A DNA stretch of 64,000 bases from Nitratireductor pacificus pht-3B. Its GTDB lineage: Bacteria > Pseudomonadota > Alphaproteobacteria > Rhizobiales > Rhizobiaceae. Within the stretch, counting starts at the first letter, position 1; every line of letters starts with the position of its first letter. This document shows positions 1 to 9,600 of this stretch, one piece after another. A model generated the notes under the pieces. That model saw nothing but the letters and a program-made list of their open reading frames with translations. It had not been told where the DNA came from and searched no databases. The DNA is taken from positions 62,001-126,000 of the forward strand of contig NZ_AMRM01000007.1 of assembly GCF_000300335.1 (NCBI RefSeq). Direction: 5' to 3'. The translations under genes and the position numbers were made by a program.

Positions 1-161
1 AGGATGTTCTTGGCGAGGCCCAGGCTTTTCTGAAACTCGCCGAACCGGCGCAGCCCGTCGAACGCATCGCGGACGATCAGCAGGGACCACCAGTCCCCGA
101 TCGCATCCAGAGGCCGCGCCACCGGGCAATCCGCGTCCCTGTGACTGGTTCGTTTGACCAT
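1..161 (-). CDS. HxlR-family transcriptional regulator, N-terminal part (runs off the window)
   Basis: Reading leftward from an ATG at 161, the frame stays open to the window edge and gives 53 residues. It begins MVKRTSHRDADCPVARPLDA and continues with GDWWSLLIVRDAF and GLRRFGEFQKSLGLAKNIL. The early Cys followed by GDWW and the RFGEFQ/IxxNIL segment are the standard N-terminal winged-helix signature of HxlR regulators. The C-terminal half lies outside the window. It is divergent from the alpha/beta hydrolase at 501, with a palindrome between them (345-377), so it may control that gene. Family assignment is firm; the ligand is unknown. Confidence 0.8.
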   Translation of the reverse strand, partial: MVKRTSHRDADCPVARPLDAIGDWWSLLIVRDAFDGLRRFGEFQKSLGLAKNI

Positions 162-184
162 GTTCGTCCGCTCCCTGCCGGCTA

Positions 185-286
185 GATCGCCTTGCGTCCT
201 GTTGGACGCACGAAGGACGATCTAAATCATCGATGGAGCATCGGAACAGCCGAAAACCGGCCACCACTTTTCGGTCCGATGCTCCA
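185..286 (-). repeat. RIME-like dispersed palindromic repeat, copy 1
   Basis: A roughly 100-bp element made of two palindromes. A long hairpin at 234-286 is bounded by TGGAGCATCGGA and TCCGATGCTCCA. A short one at 194-209 pairs GCGTCC with GGACGC around TGTT. The reverse complement aligns along its whole length with 46849-46948. The two-palindrome design resembles rhizobial intergenic mosaic elements (RIME). That name is an inference; the repeat itself is directly visible. Confidence 0.7.
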
Positions 287-344
287 GAGCGCCGATACGC
301 TCGAATGTTCGCCATTTTAGGGACCAGCAATATTGGTTGCAACA

Positions 345-377
345 TAAAACCTTATCTGATATCGAGATATGGTTTTA
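345..377. promoter_or_regulatory. Palindromic operator candidate between HxlR gene and hydrolase
   Basis: TAAAACC (345-351) and TATCT (353-357) pair with AGATA (365-369) and GGTTTTA (371-377) around GATATCG, leaving one T/T mismatch. It is an AT-rich island in a GC-rich region, placed between divergent genes, which suits an HxlR operator. The rest of 162-500 holds the repeat at 185-286 and no gene that I can support. Confidence 0.45.
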
Positions 378-500
378 ATATGAAACCACATGGCGCCACC
401 GGCTGGACGGAACGAAGAGCCAGGCGGGCTTCGCCTGACACGCGCGGCTCGGGGTTGCGATCCCGGCGCACCCGCGCACCGGTTCCATGCAGAGGAGACA

Positions 501-1361
501 ATGATGACGCACTACCGCACCATCGACATCGACGGGCGCAGGATTTTCTACAGGGAGGCGGGAAGCCGCGATCTGCCGACACTGCTTCTGCTACACGGTT
601 TCCCGGCATCGTCGTTCATGTTCCGCGACCTGATCTGCCGGCTTTCCGACCGGTTTCACGTTGTCGCGCCTGATTATCCGGGGTTTGGCTACAGCGATGC
701 GCCTTCGAATGCGGAGTTCACCTACAGCTTCGACCGCCTGGCAGACATCATCGAGCGGTTTGTCGATCAATTGGGGATCGAGAAATACGCCCTCTACATG
801 CAGGATTTCGGCGGGCCGGTCGGCTTCCGCCTTGCGGTCCGGCGTCCGGAGAAGGTGACCTTCCTCATCGTTCAGAACGCCAATGCCTATGACGAGGGCC
901 TGCCCGACAGTTTCTGGTCGCCCGTCCGTGCCCTGTGGGACGATCCGTCGCCGGAGAATTTCAGCAGGATCCGCGAGGCGGGAATTTCCGACGAGGCGCT
1001 GGAATGGAACTACACGCACGGCGTGCGGGACGTGACGAAAATCAGCCCGGACAGCTGGGTGCTGCAATCCGCTCTCGTCAACAGGCCTGGCAACAAGGAG
1101 ATCATGCTCGATCTCCTCTACGACTACCGGACGAACCCCGGCCTCTATCCCGAATGGCAGGCCTATTTCCGAAAACATCAGCCGCCGACGCTGATCGTCT
1201 GGGGACAGAACGACGTCATCTTCCCCCCTTCCGGCGCGCACCCCTATCGCCGGGATCTGGAGAAAGTCGATTTCAATCTTCTCGATACGGGTCACTTTGC
1301 CCTCGAGGAGCAGGCTGAGGTGATCGCCGGGCACATCAGGCGGTTCGCCGCGGCGCTCTGA
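501..1361 (+). CDS. Alpha/beta hydrolase, epoxide hydrolase/dehalogenase type
   Basis: 286 residues. The ATG at 501 is chosen because AGGAGA lies at 492-497. The protein carries HGFPASS (oxyanion loop, about residues 32-38), a nucleophile elbow QDFGGPVG with Asp at about residue 102, an acid in WGQNDVIFP, and the catalytic His in DTGHFALEE. An Asp rather than Ser nucleophile places it with epoxide hydrolases, haloalkane dehalogenases and fluoroacetate dehalogenases. The Trp that normally follows the nucleophile in true haloalkane dehalogenases is Phe here, which favours epoxide hydrolysis or another C-O/C-X substrate. No signal peptide, so probably cytoplasmic. Divergent from the HxlR gene and possibly regulated by it. 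Confidence 0.8.
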   Translation: MMTHYRTIDIDGRRIFYREAGSRDLPTLLLLHGFPASSFMFRDLICRLSDRFHVVAPDYPGFGYSDAPSNAEFTYSFDRLADIIERFVDQLGIEKYALYMQDFGGPVGFRLAVRRPEKVTFLIVQNANAYDEGLPDSFWSPVRALWDDPSPENFSRIREAGISDEALEWNYTHGVRDVTKISPDSWVLQSALVNRPGNKEIMLDLLYDYRTNPGLYPEWQAYFRKHQPPTLIVWGQNDVIFPPSGAHPYRRDLEKVDFNLLDTGHFALEEQAEVIAGHIRRFAAAL

Positions 1362-1508
1362 CCGCGCGCCCGGGTTTGGCCATCTGCCATCGGTCCGCGC
1401 CCGCTGTCCTGCCGGCGCGGTTCCCCTCTCCGCAAGGGCCGACTGCCTTCTGCGGAGACGACGGCGGGGGAGCTTTGATCCAAACGCAACCTTTTTTCCG
1501 AGGCGAAT

Positions 1509-2819
1509 ATGAGTCTGAACGGCGCGGCGGTTTCTCCGGCACTCTGCAATCAGGCGGAAGCGTCCGATGGATGCGGAAAGCCGCAGGACGAAGAGCATGA
1601 GGCGGGGCGGAACCAAATCCCGACTGCGCAGGCGCGCGGGGGCGTTGCCGCTCAAGCCCTCTCGCGCGGCGTCGCGCTGCTGTTCTCCGTCGCCTGCGGG
1701 CTTGCGGTCGCCAATGTTTATTACGCCCAGCCGCTGCTCGACGTGATCGCCGACACCTTCGCCATGAACCGCGCCTCCATCGGCATCGTCATCACCGTCA
1801 CGCAGATCGGCTATGGCCTGGGCCTGCTGCTGGTGGTGCCGCTTGGCGACCTGCTGGATCGCCGCCGGCTGGTGCTCGGACAGTCGCTCCTGTCGGTGCT
1901 TGCGCTGCTTGTCGTGGCACTCGCGCCGAACGGCACCGTTCTGCTGGGCGCCATGTGGGCAGTCGGCGTTCTGGCCGTGGTGACGCAGGTGCTGGTCGCC
2001 TATGCGGCGATCCTCGCCGACCCGGCGGAACGCGGTCGCGCCGTCGGCATCGTCACGAGCGGGATCATTCTGGGCATCCTGCTCGCGCGCACCGTGTCCG
2101 GCACATTGTCGGACCTGTTCGGCTGGCGCTCCGTCTACGCCGTCTCGGCCGTCGCGACGCTGATCGTCGCCGGCCTCCTGTCCAGGAGCCTGCCCCGTCA
2201 GGCGAAGCCCGGCGCCCGGATATCCTACCCCCGCCTGATCGGCTCGGTGTTCCTGCTGTTCGCGCAGGAACCCGTGTTGCGCATCCGCGCGGTCCTCGCC
2301 CTGCTCATCTTCGCGGCGGTCACCGTTCTCTTGACCCCGATGGTGCTGCCGCTCGCCGCGCCGCCCTTCTCGCTTTCCCACACGCAGATCGGCCTGTTCG
2401 GGCTGGCCGGTGCGGCGGGCGCACTGGGCGCATCGCGTGCCGGGCGCCTGTCGGATCGCGGGCTGGCCCAGAAGACGACGGGGATCGGCCTAGCGGTCAT
2501 GCTCGCTTCCTGGGTGCCGATCGCCCTGCTGCCCCATTCCTTGTGGGCCCTGGTGATCGGCGTCGTCGCGATAGACTACGGACTCCAGTCGGTGCATGTC
2601 GCCAACCAGAGTCTGGTCTACCGGGTGCGCCCGGAAGCCCAGAGCCGTCTCACCGCAGGCTACATGATCTTCTACTCGATCGGATCCGCCATCGGCTCGA
2701 TCGCATCGACGCTCGCCTATGCGCAGGCGGGCTGGAACGGCGTCTGCCTGCTTGGGGCGTCGATTTGCGCCGTGGCCCTGGTTTTCTGGAAATCGACAAG
2801 GCATCTGACGCCTGGCTGA
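1509..2819 (+). CDS. MFS transporter
   Basis: 436 residues with about 12 hydrophobic segments beginning near residue 50, in the motif VACGLAVANVYYAQPLLD that typifies a drug/metabolite MFS subfamily. PLGDLLDRRRLVLG is the conserved loop 2-3 motif A, and SRAGRLSDRG is its counterpart in the second half. The start at 1509 is kept because GAGG lies at 1500-1503, although the first 45 or so residues are hydrophilic and unusually long for the family. It probably exports small molecules by proton antiport across the inner membrane; the substrate cannot be read. It sits between two alpha/beta hydrolase genes. Confidence 0.85.
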   Translation: MSLNGAAVSPALCNQAEASDGCGKPQDEEHEAGRNQIPTAQARGGVAAQALSRGVALLFSVACGLAVANVYYAQPLLDVIADTFAMNRASIGIVITVTQIGYGLGLLLVVPLGDLLDRRRLVLGQSLLSVLALLVVALAPNGTVLLGAMWAVGVLAVVTQVLVAYAAILADPAERGRAVGIVTSGIILGILLARTVSGTLSDLFGWRSVYAVSAVATLIVAGLLSRSLPRQAKPGARISYPRLIGSVFLLFAQEPVLRIRAVLALLIFAAVTVLLTPMVLPLAAPPFSLSHTQIGLFGLAGAAGALGASRAGRLSDRGLAQKTTGIGLAVMLASWVPIALLPHSLWALVIGVVAIDYGLQSVHVANQSLVYRVRPEAQSRLTAGYMIFYSIGSAIGSIASTLAYAQAGWNGVCLLGASICAVALVFWKSTRHLTPG

Positions 2820-2955
2820 ACCGCCGCTCTGCGGGCGCGTGCCCGGCGCCGGAACATGTTCTTGAACATATCCTGATCTGCCGCATTCTGCGCGGGCGGC
2901 GGTCGACCGGTGTCGCACGCTTGCGCGCCTGCACGAACCTTCGGGAGGACAAAAC

Positions 2956-3366
2956 TTGCTGGCCCATACCCTCTCTGTCCTGGCGTACCTGGTCATCACA
3001 TTCGCCGTTCAGGCGAGCAATCATCTCGTCGTCAACGCCGCGCACTATGCCCGGCAGGGCATCGTCGCCCCGGAGCCGATTTTCGCCGGCGGTGTTGCCT
3101 CGATGCTGGTGCAGGGCGCTGTCCTGACCTTTCTCTACTCCCGGCTGCGTCCGGCCTTTCCCGGCGTGACCGGAGGGCTGTGGTTTGCCTTGCTGATGGG
3201 CGCCTTTCTCGGCAGCTACATCGCGCTCGGCGAACCCTCGAAATATCTCGTCTCCTCCTGGGTCGAATGGTTCGCCGTGGAGGCCACGGCCAGTCTTCTT
3301 CAGTTCGCGCTGTTCGGGCTGGCGCTCGGCTCCATCCACGAACGGTGGGGGCGTTTGGCGACATGA
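2956..3366 (+). CDS. Small integral membrane protein, function unknown
   Basis: 136 residues from a TTG at 2956 with GGGAGG at 2943-2948. About four hydrophobic segments are visible (residues 3-22, 40-62, 72-92, 105-125). FAVQASNHLVVNAAHYA lies after the first one and a GEPSKYLVSSWVEWFAVEA stretch lies before the last. I do not recognise the family; the shape recalls small DUF membrane proteins of about 130-150 residues. Its stop overlaps the start of the next gene (ATGA), so it is probably translationally coupled to the dehalogenase-like hydrolase. Confidence 0.7.
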   Translation: MLAHTLSVLAYLVITFAVQASNHLVVNAAHYARQGIVAPEPIFAGGVASMLVQGAVLTFLYSRLRPAFPGVTGGLWFALLMGAFLGSYIALGEPSKYLVSSWVEWFAVEATASLLQFALFGLALGSIHERWGRLAT

Positions 3367-4286
3367 TTGCCCCCAACCCTTCTGCCGGACCCCGCCATTC
3401 GTTTGTTGAGCGCAGTCTGAAGATTGCGGGTCACCGGATCCATTGCGTCGAGACGGGCGCGGGCGACCCGATACTCTTCCTGCATGGCAACCCCACATCT
3501 TCCTATGTCTGGCGCGCTGTGATGCCGGGAGTTGCCAGAGCGACAGGGCGGCGCTGCATCGCCCTCGACCTGCTGGGGTTCGGCAAGTCGGACAAGCCGG
3601 ACCGTCTCCGGCACACGCTGCACCTCCATCGCGACATCATCGCCGGCGTGGTTGCCGCGCTGGGGCTGTCAAACATCGTGCTGGTGGCCGAGGACTGGGG
3701 AGGTCCGCTCGGCATGCATCATCTGGTTCACGAACCGCAGCTCTACCGGGCAGCGATCCTGATGGAGACGTTCCTATGGACCTTCACCTTCGCTGACGAT
3801 TTCCACCCGAAGTTCCGCCTCCCCTTCCGTCTCATGCGCGGGCCGGCCGGCTATTTCATGGTGCAGGTCTTCAATCTGATGGTCAAAAAGCTGATCCCGG
3901 AACACTGCCCGATCACGGAAGAGGGGATCCGCTATTACATGGACAGCATGCCGACCATACGCTCGCGGCGCGCCATGCTCGAACTCGTTCGGCTCAACCC
4001 GCTGCATGGCAGGCCGCGCGAGAGCGTGCGCTTCATCGAGGAGATCCGCGCCCGCCTGCCGGGGCTCCGCCTGCCGGTCACATGGCTCATGCCCAGCCCC
4101 GGCGTCATCGTCTCGGAGGACTATCCTCCATCGCAGGCGAAGTTCGAGCGCTTCAAGGCGCTGCTGCCCGGACTGCAGGTCAAGCCCTTCGGGCCGGGGC
4201 ATCACTTTCTGGCGGAGGAGAATCCACACCGCGTGGCCCAGCTGGTGAGCGAAACCATCCGGGAAAAGGGACTTGCAGCAGTCTGA
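3363..4286 (+). CDS. Haloalkane dehalogenase-like alpha/beta hydrolase (HLD-II type)
   Basis: 307 residues from the ATG that overlaps the upstream stop (3363-3366). The active-site set of subfamily II haloalkane dehalogenases can be read. HGNPTSSYVW gives the halide-binding Asn at about residue 43. EDWGGPLG gives the nucleophile Asp111 and halide-binding Trp112. LMETF supplies the catalytic acid Glu135 after strand 6, as in DhaA and LinB. GHHFLAEENP gives His281. The predicted reaction is hydrolytic cleavage of carbon-halogen bonds in the cytoplasm. Active-site inference is strong, but substrate and actual dehalogenase activity are unproven; some relatives have other hydrolase activities. Coupled to the small membrane protein upstream. 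Confidence 0.8.
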   Translation: MIAPNPSAGPRHSFVERSLKIAGHRIHCVETGAGDPILFLHGNPTSSYVWRAVMPGVARATGRRCIALDLLGFGKSDKPDRLRHTLHLHRDIIAGVVAALGLSNIVLVAEDWGGPLGMHHLVHEPQLYRAAILMETFLWTFTFADDFHPKFRLPFRLMRGPAGYFMVQVFNLMVKKLIPEHCPITEEGIRYYMDSMPTIRSRRAMLELVRLNPLHGRPRESVRFIEEIRARLPGLRLPVTWLMPSPGVIVSEDYPPSQAKFERFKALLPGLQVKPFGPGHHFLAEENPHRVAQLVSETIREKGLAAV

Positions 4287-4329
4287 ACCAGGAACGAATA
4301 CGGAGTTCGAATCCGGTGATCCCTGACAC

Positions 4330-5523
4330 TCACCGCCGAAGTTCGACACCGTCCTCAAGGGCCGCAGCCGCTTCGGCGAGCTTTTCGCCGATCATGGCGG
4401 TTCGCAGGAAGAAACCGGAATTGCTCAGAACAACCAGCACGGTCCCATCCCGAATGCTGCGCCAATAGAAGTTGGAGAAGCCCTGCCAGTGTCCATAGGA
4501 GGTCACTTCCGGAAAATCCTGGACGTTCCAGCCGAGCCCGGGCTGAATGACCTTCCCGAACACGGTTTCCCGGACGGGTTCGCCATTGTCGAGGTGCACG
4601 GGAGCATAGGCCTGCTGGATCACGTCGTCGGGCAGGAGGGAGCCGGCCCGCAACGCGGCGTCCCAGGCTACCAGGTCGCGCCCATTGGCATAGATGTTTC
4701 CATCTCCGGCGACACCATCCATCCGGCTCAGGTCGTGTTCGACCTTCGGGCCGAAATGCACGAAACGTTTGCGAAATCCCCGCGCTCTGTCTGGCAGCGC
4801 ATGGAGGTTGGTCGATCTGCTCGCCACCGTGGTATGCCGCATCCCAAGCGGGTTGAAGAAGCGGAGCTGCATGAAATCAGCGAAGGACTGTCCCGATACG
4901 CGTGCGACGATCTCGGCGAGGAGCACATAGTTCGTGTTCGAGTACTGCTCCCTTTCGCCGGGGTGGAATAGCGGTACCTGCGGGTTCTCTCCGAGCCAGG
5001 CAATCAGATCCGGGACCGTGACGACGCGCGCTTCCTCATCCATGCGGAGCGCAAGACCGGTATCCCTTGCATAATCCGGAAGGCCCGACATGTGTGCAAG
5101 CAGATGATCGATGGTCAGCGTACCGAAGCGTTCAAGCTCTGGAATATACCGGCCGATCACGTCCTGCCGGGAGAGTTTCCCCTCGTGTGCCAGCAGCAGG
5201 ATCGCGAAGGCGGTGAACTGCTTCGACACCGATGCCAGGTTGAAGGAGGTTTCCGCAGTGATGGGACGGCCGGTTTCATCGGCACTACCGACATAGCGCT
5301 CCAGGAGAACAGTGTCGTTCCTGGCGATCAGAATTGCGCCGTTGAACTTGCCGGACTGCTCGATCCTGTCGATCCATCTGTTCAACACGCGAATCTTGTC
5401 CGGCAGCGTGGCCGCTTTCGAGACATAAATGCGCGGGAGCGCGATGGCATTGAGTTCCATCGACACAAAGAGCGCGAGAGGAGCCAGGATCGCACAGGCT
5501 ATCAAGACCAGCATGGGTTTCAT
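4330..5523 (-). CDS. Beta-lactamase-fold serine hydrolase, membrane-anchored
   Basis: 397 residues. An N-terminal hydrophobic stretch (residues 4-22) suggests an uncleaved anchor or signal peptide, so the domain acts in the periplasm. The class C beta-lactamase/PBP-like catalytic set is present: SVSK (Ser98 and Lys101) and YSN (Tyr194 and Asn196), with GLPDYARD and HPGEREQYSN typical of the Beta-lactamase (PF00144) family. The substrate could be an ester, a D-amino-acid peptide or a beta-lactam. The start overlaps the upstream hydrolase stop (ATGA at 5520-5523), making it the last gene of the RND efflux operon. Confidence 0.85.
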   Translation of the reverse strand: MKPMLVLIACAILAPLALFVSMELNAIALPRIYVSKAATLPDKIRVLNRWIDRIEQSGKFNGAILIARNDTVLLERYVGSADETGRPITAETSFNLASVSKQFTAFAILLLAHEGKLSRQDVIGRYIPELERFGTLTIDHLLAHMSGLPDYARDTGLALRMDEEARVVTVPDLIAWLGENPQVPLFHPGEREQYSNTNYVLLAEIVARVSGQSFADFMQLRFFNPLGMRHTTVASRSTNLHALPDRARGFRKRFVHFGPKVEHDLSRMDGVAGDGNIYANGRDLVAWDAALRAGSLLPDDVIQQAYAPVHLDNGEPVRETVFGKVIQPGLGWNVQDFPEVTSYGHWQGFSNFYWRSIRDGTVLVVLSNSGFFLRTAMIGEKLAEAAAALEDGVELRR

Positions 5524-6650
5524 CGAACGGCAAGGGTCGGGTGCTTCGTCGAGGCGTCCGTTCCGTTTCGCGCATCTGCGGTGCGCTCCAGCCAGGCGGC
5601 AAGCGTTTCGAAGAACCCGTCCGCAAACGCTTCCTTTCCTTCGAACCAGACGCTCGCCAGCATCAGCCAGGCGTCGAGGCCCCGATGCGCGGGCTTGACT
5701 TCATCGGTCTCCAGCATGCCGTGATCGGCATTCTGGAGGGTCTCGATTTCGAAGAAGGGCGCCTGCGAGCGGCCGAGTTCTTCCCGGTAGGTTTCGGCGC
5801 TGGCGACCGGGTCCACATAGGCATCATGGGAACCGAACAGGGCGAGGACCGGAACGTCCATCCTGCGCAGATCCTCGCGGACATCCGTGCGCCAGTTGCG
5901 TTTTGCAAAACCCCAGAACGCCTCGCTCATCGGCGTCGCCCCGGTCGTTCCTGCGACATGGTCGAGATACTCCCGATAGGGAGCATCGTTGCGGATGAGG
6001 GCATCGACCTTCCCGTCGGCCTCCTCTTCCGCTTCGATCTCTGTCGCGGTCATGCCTTCCGCTTCCATCCGCCGGCGTCCTGAATAGCGCGATTGTTCCA
6101 TCCAGTTCACCGCCCCGGAGACCGAAATCATGAAGGCGATGTCGTCACGCCAGTTGGCGACCTTGGGCATGACCCAGCCCGCCTGGCTGAAGCCGATGAG
6201 GCCGATCTGCGTTTCCTCGAAACCGCCTTTCGCACGCAGCATGTCGATCGCCGCCGAGACCTCTATGCCGCGGTCGACCATCGATTGCTGCCGCCAGTCG
6301 CCGCCCGAAGCGCCGACACCCGGCTTGTCCCACGAAAGGGAACACCAGCCCTTGTCGGCGAAGAAGCGCCAGAGGGGTTCGTAATAGCCATGCGCATCCC
6401 GGGGCATGTCGCCCGATCCATGAACGAAGACCATGCATCCGCGCGGTTTCCGGACCCCGGTCGGCAGGATCAGGGCGCCGTTCACGGTGTCGCCGGCATG
6501 TTGGAAGCTGATCGCATGGCGGACCAGCCCGTCATCCTCCAGGAGGACGGCGCCGGTTGCCAGTGCCAGAAGAGCGGCACCAATCACGGCAAGCCGCCAG
6601 CCCCGTCTTCCAGGTTCTTTTCCTGCGGTCATCGTGGTTTCTTCCTTCAT
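5520..6650 (-). CDS. Alpha/beta hydrolase with N-terminal membrane segment
   Basis: 376 residues. A hydrophobic segment (about residues 18-37) follows a basic N terminus, indicating export or inner-membrane anchoring. FVHGSGDMPRD forms the oxyanion region, GFSQAG gives the nucleophile Ser155, and ALFGSHDAYVDP and NADHGMLE supply the acid and His. It resembles secreted acyl/peptidyl esterases. It overlaps the RND permease stop and the next start by four bases each. An alternative start at 6632 has a better Shine-Dalgarno (AAGGAAG) and would be free of the overlap. Probable role: hydrolysing a compound that the pump handles; this is inferred from operon position only. Confidence 0.8.
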   Translation of the reverse strand: MKEETTMTAGKEPGRRGWRLAVIGAALLALATGAVLLEDDGLVRHAISFQHAGDTVNGALILPTGVRKPRGCMVFVHGSGDMPRDAHGYYEPLWRFFADKGWCSLSWDKPGVGASGGDWRQQSMVDRGIEVSAAIDMLRAKGGFEETQIGLIGFSQAGWVMPKVANWRDDIAFMISVSGAVNWMEQSRYSGRRRMEAEGMTATEIEAEEEADGKVDALIRNDAPYREYLDHVAGTTGATPMSEAFWGFAKRNWRTDVREDLRRMDVPVLALFGSHDAYVDPVASAETYREELGRSQAPFFEIETLQNADHGMLETDEVKPAHRGLDAWLMLASVWFEGKEAFADGFFETLAAWLERTADARNGTDASTKHPTLAVR

Positions 6651-9600
6651 GGGGCTTTGGGTGAGGCGAGGGGATCGGCCACGCTTTTCTCTTCGCGGCG
6701 CGATGACGTCAGGAGGATGTAGAGGCAGGGGACGATCAGCGGCACGAGCAGCGTCGCCACTGCCAGGCCCAGGATGATCGCCATGCAGAGCGGATACCAG
6801 GCAGGGGCGGAGAAGGCGAGCGGCAGGAGGCCGGCGATCGTCGTCAGCGACGTGGTGAGGATCGGGCGCAGCCGGTCGGCCGCGCCGAGGGCCGCCGCGT
6901 CGCGCACCGTCCGGCCCTCGCGCAGCCGCTCGTTGATCACCTCGACCATGACGATGGCGTCGTTCACGACGATACCGACCAGCGCGATGATGCCGATCAT
7001 GGCCGGGAAGGACATCGGAATCGACAGGACGTAGAACCCGGCCAGCGTTCCGGTCAGCGCCACGGGAACCATCGCCATGATGATCAACGGCTGCAGGAAG
7101 GAGCCGAACAGCAGGATGAGAATGGCCGCGACCAGCAGGCCGGCCAGAGCAAGGGAGGTCTGCGTCCTTCCGAAGGCTTCCTCGGTCGCCGCAATCTCCC
7201 CGGCGAAGCTGATGTCGTAACCCGGCGGGAGCGTTTCCCTGAGTTCCGCGACCAGCGGAGCAAGCCGTTCCGCCACCTCCGTTGCCGTCATGCCCTGGTC
7301 GAGGCGGGCCTTCACCGTGTTGGTGCGGCGGCCGCCATTGTGCAGGTAGATGTCCGGCACGGCGACGGCGCTCGGCGTGGCCAGCAGCGGCAGCGAAAGC
7401 GCCGTTCCGTCATCGGCCACCACCCAGACGGTGTCCAGCTCGTGCGGCGCGCGGGGGCCGCCCAGCGCGCCCAGGCGGCTGGCATGGCTGGCGCCCATCT
7501 GGATATCGAGGTCCGGTTCGGTTCCCGCCATCTGGAAAGTGTCGATCTTGTCGGTCGTGAGGGCGAAGCGCACCTGCTGCAGGACCTCCGCCTCGCTCAG
7601 CCGATGCATCGCCAGCACGTCGGGTTCCAGCGTGAACCGGGTTTCGGTCCTGAAGGGACCGATCGTGTCGCGAATGTCGGTGACGCCGGAAACCGCCGCG
7701 AGCGCCCGCCGGATGCTCTGCGACAGCGCGCGCAGCCGCTCCGGATCGTCGCCGGTCAGCCTGATCTGCACGGGATCGGCGGAGGTGGCGCCGCCGAGAT
7801 CGGGGCTGAGCAGAACCCGCAGGCCCGGCTCGTCGGCGAGCGCACCTGCCAGACGGCCGCGAATTTCGGGCAGGGCGTCGTAGGCGGCGATGTCCCGATC
7901 GTTCTTCGGCTTGAACAGAACGGATATGCCGGTCATCGGATACCCGTAGAGAGGCAGCAGATACTCGTCGATCGTGTGCAGGGCGAACGGGCTTTTTTCC
8001 GCCGCATGGGTGGTGACGCTGGCGAGATAGGGGAGATCACGCAACGCCTCTCCCGCCTTAACCGCGACGCGCTCGGCATCGTCCAGCGTTGCGTCGGGCG
8101 CAAGCGAGAGCGTTATGCCGAGGGTTCGGCGGTCCTCCTTGGGGTAGAGGATCGACGGCAGCGAATCGGCGAGCAACCCGGCGGCGAGAAAGCCGAGCAG
8201 CGCCAGCCCGACCGTGGCGCCCGCCCGCATCCTGCTGCCCAGGGGGCCGCTGCGAAGCCAGGCCTCGACGCGGGCGGCGAGGTAGAGGGTGGCGCGGTCG
8301 GCCGGTGTCGCCGCCGGCCTCGTCCTGTGCGACAGGACGAAGCGCGACAGGGGAATGGCGATGAGGAAGGCGACGGCGAGGCTCGCCACCAGGCAGGCGA
8401 TGGCCGTGACCGGGATCAGCCGGATGAACGTTCCGTCGATGCCGCCCATCAGCATCAGCGGCGCCATGGCGAGGATCGTCGTGGCCTGACCGGCGATGGC
8501 CGGCATGAGATAGGCCTTCACCGTCGCCAGCGCCGCATCGTTGAAGCTCAACCCCTTCAGATGCAGGCCCTCATGCATGCCCTCCATCACCAGAATGAAG
8601 ACGTCGACCAGAAGCCCGAGAGCGATGACCATGCCGAGAATGGTCAGCGTGTTCAGCGTGTAGCCCAGCTGGTCGATGGCGAGCAGCGCGCCCAGCAGCG
8701 CGACCGGCATGGCCAGCGCGGCAACGACGGCTTCGCGCCAGGAAAGCGCCACGAGCAGCACCAGGAAGACCGCACACGCCCCCTGGATGAGGTTGGTCGT
8801 CACGTCGCGAAAACTGTTGCGGATGACCTCGCGCTCGTCGCTGAGGATGGAGACCTCCATGGCCCGCGGCCAATCCGCCGCGCCGGTGATCCGGTCGATC
8901 TGCCGGCTCACGGCGTCGATGGTGGCCACCGTGTCGTTTCCCGGACGCTTGAGGACCGAAAGGCTGATCGCGTGGCGAAAGGCCGCGCCGCCGGTGCTGG
9001 TGCGCGTGGTGCCGTCCTGCTGGCTGAGGCCGATGAAGACGTCGGCAACATCCGCCAGCCGCAGGACGGTACCGTCATCGCGTGTGGCGATCCGGATGGC
9101 CTTGAGGTCATCGACACTGGTTGCCCGTCCCGCAAGGTAGAGCGGACGCGTCGCCGTGTCGGTTTCGACGTCTCCCCAGGTGAGGTCCCGGTTGGCCATC
9201 CGGACGCGTTCGCGGATCGTGGTGGCGGAGATGCCGAGCGTGGCGAGTTGCCCGGTATCGAGCCGTACATGGACGGCGCGCGGTCTCGCTCCCTGCAGCC
9301 GGACGGCGCGCACGCCGGGCAGTTCCTCGAGCTTGCGCTTCAGGGTGTCCGCATGGCTGTTGAGCGTTTCCTCGGAGACGTTCCCCGACAGGACGAAGCT
9401 CGCAACCGGCATGTCGTTGACGGAGACCTGCTGGATGTCGGGCTTCTTGACCCCGGCCGGAAACCGGCTTTCCGCCTCGCTCATTCTGGCGCGCAGTTCC
9501 TGCATGGCGAAGGGGATCGGAACATCGGCCTCGAACTGGAGGATCACCAGAGACAGGGAATTGCCGGAACTGCTCTCGTAGAATTTCAGGCGTGGAAGCG

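Noticed and set aside
591-2381. 596-codon open frame on the minus strand
   Set aside because: Spans the opposite strand of two unrelated genes (hydrolase and MFS) and the gap between them. Composition is charged and repetitive, as in other antisense frames here.
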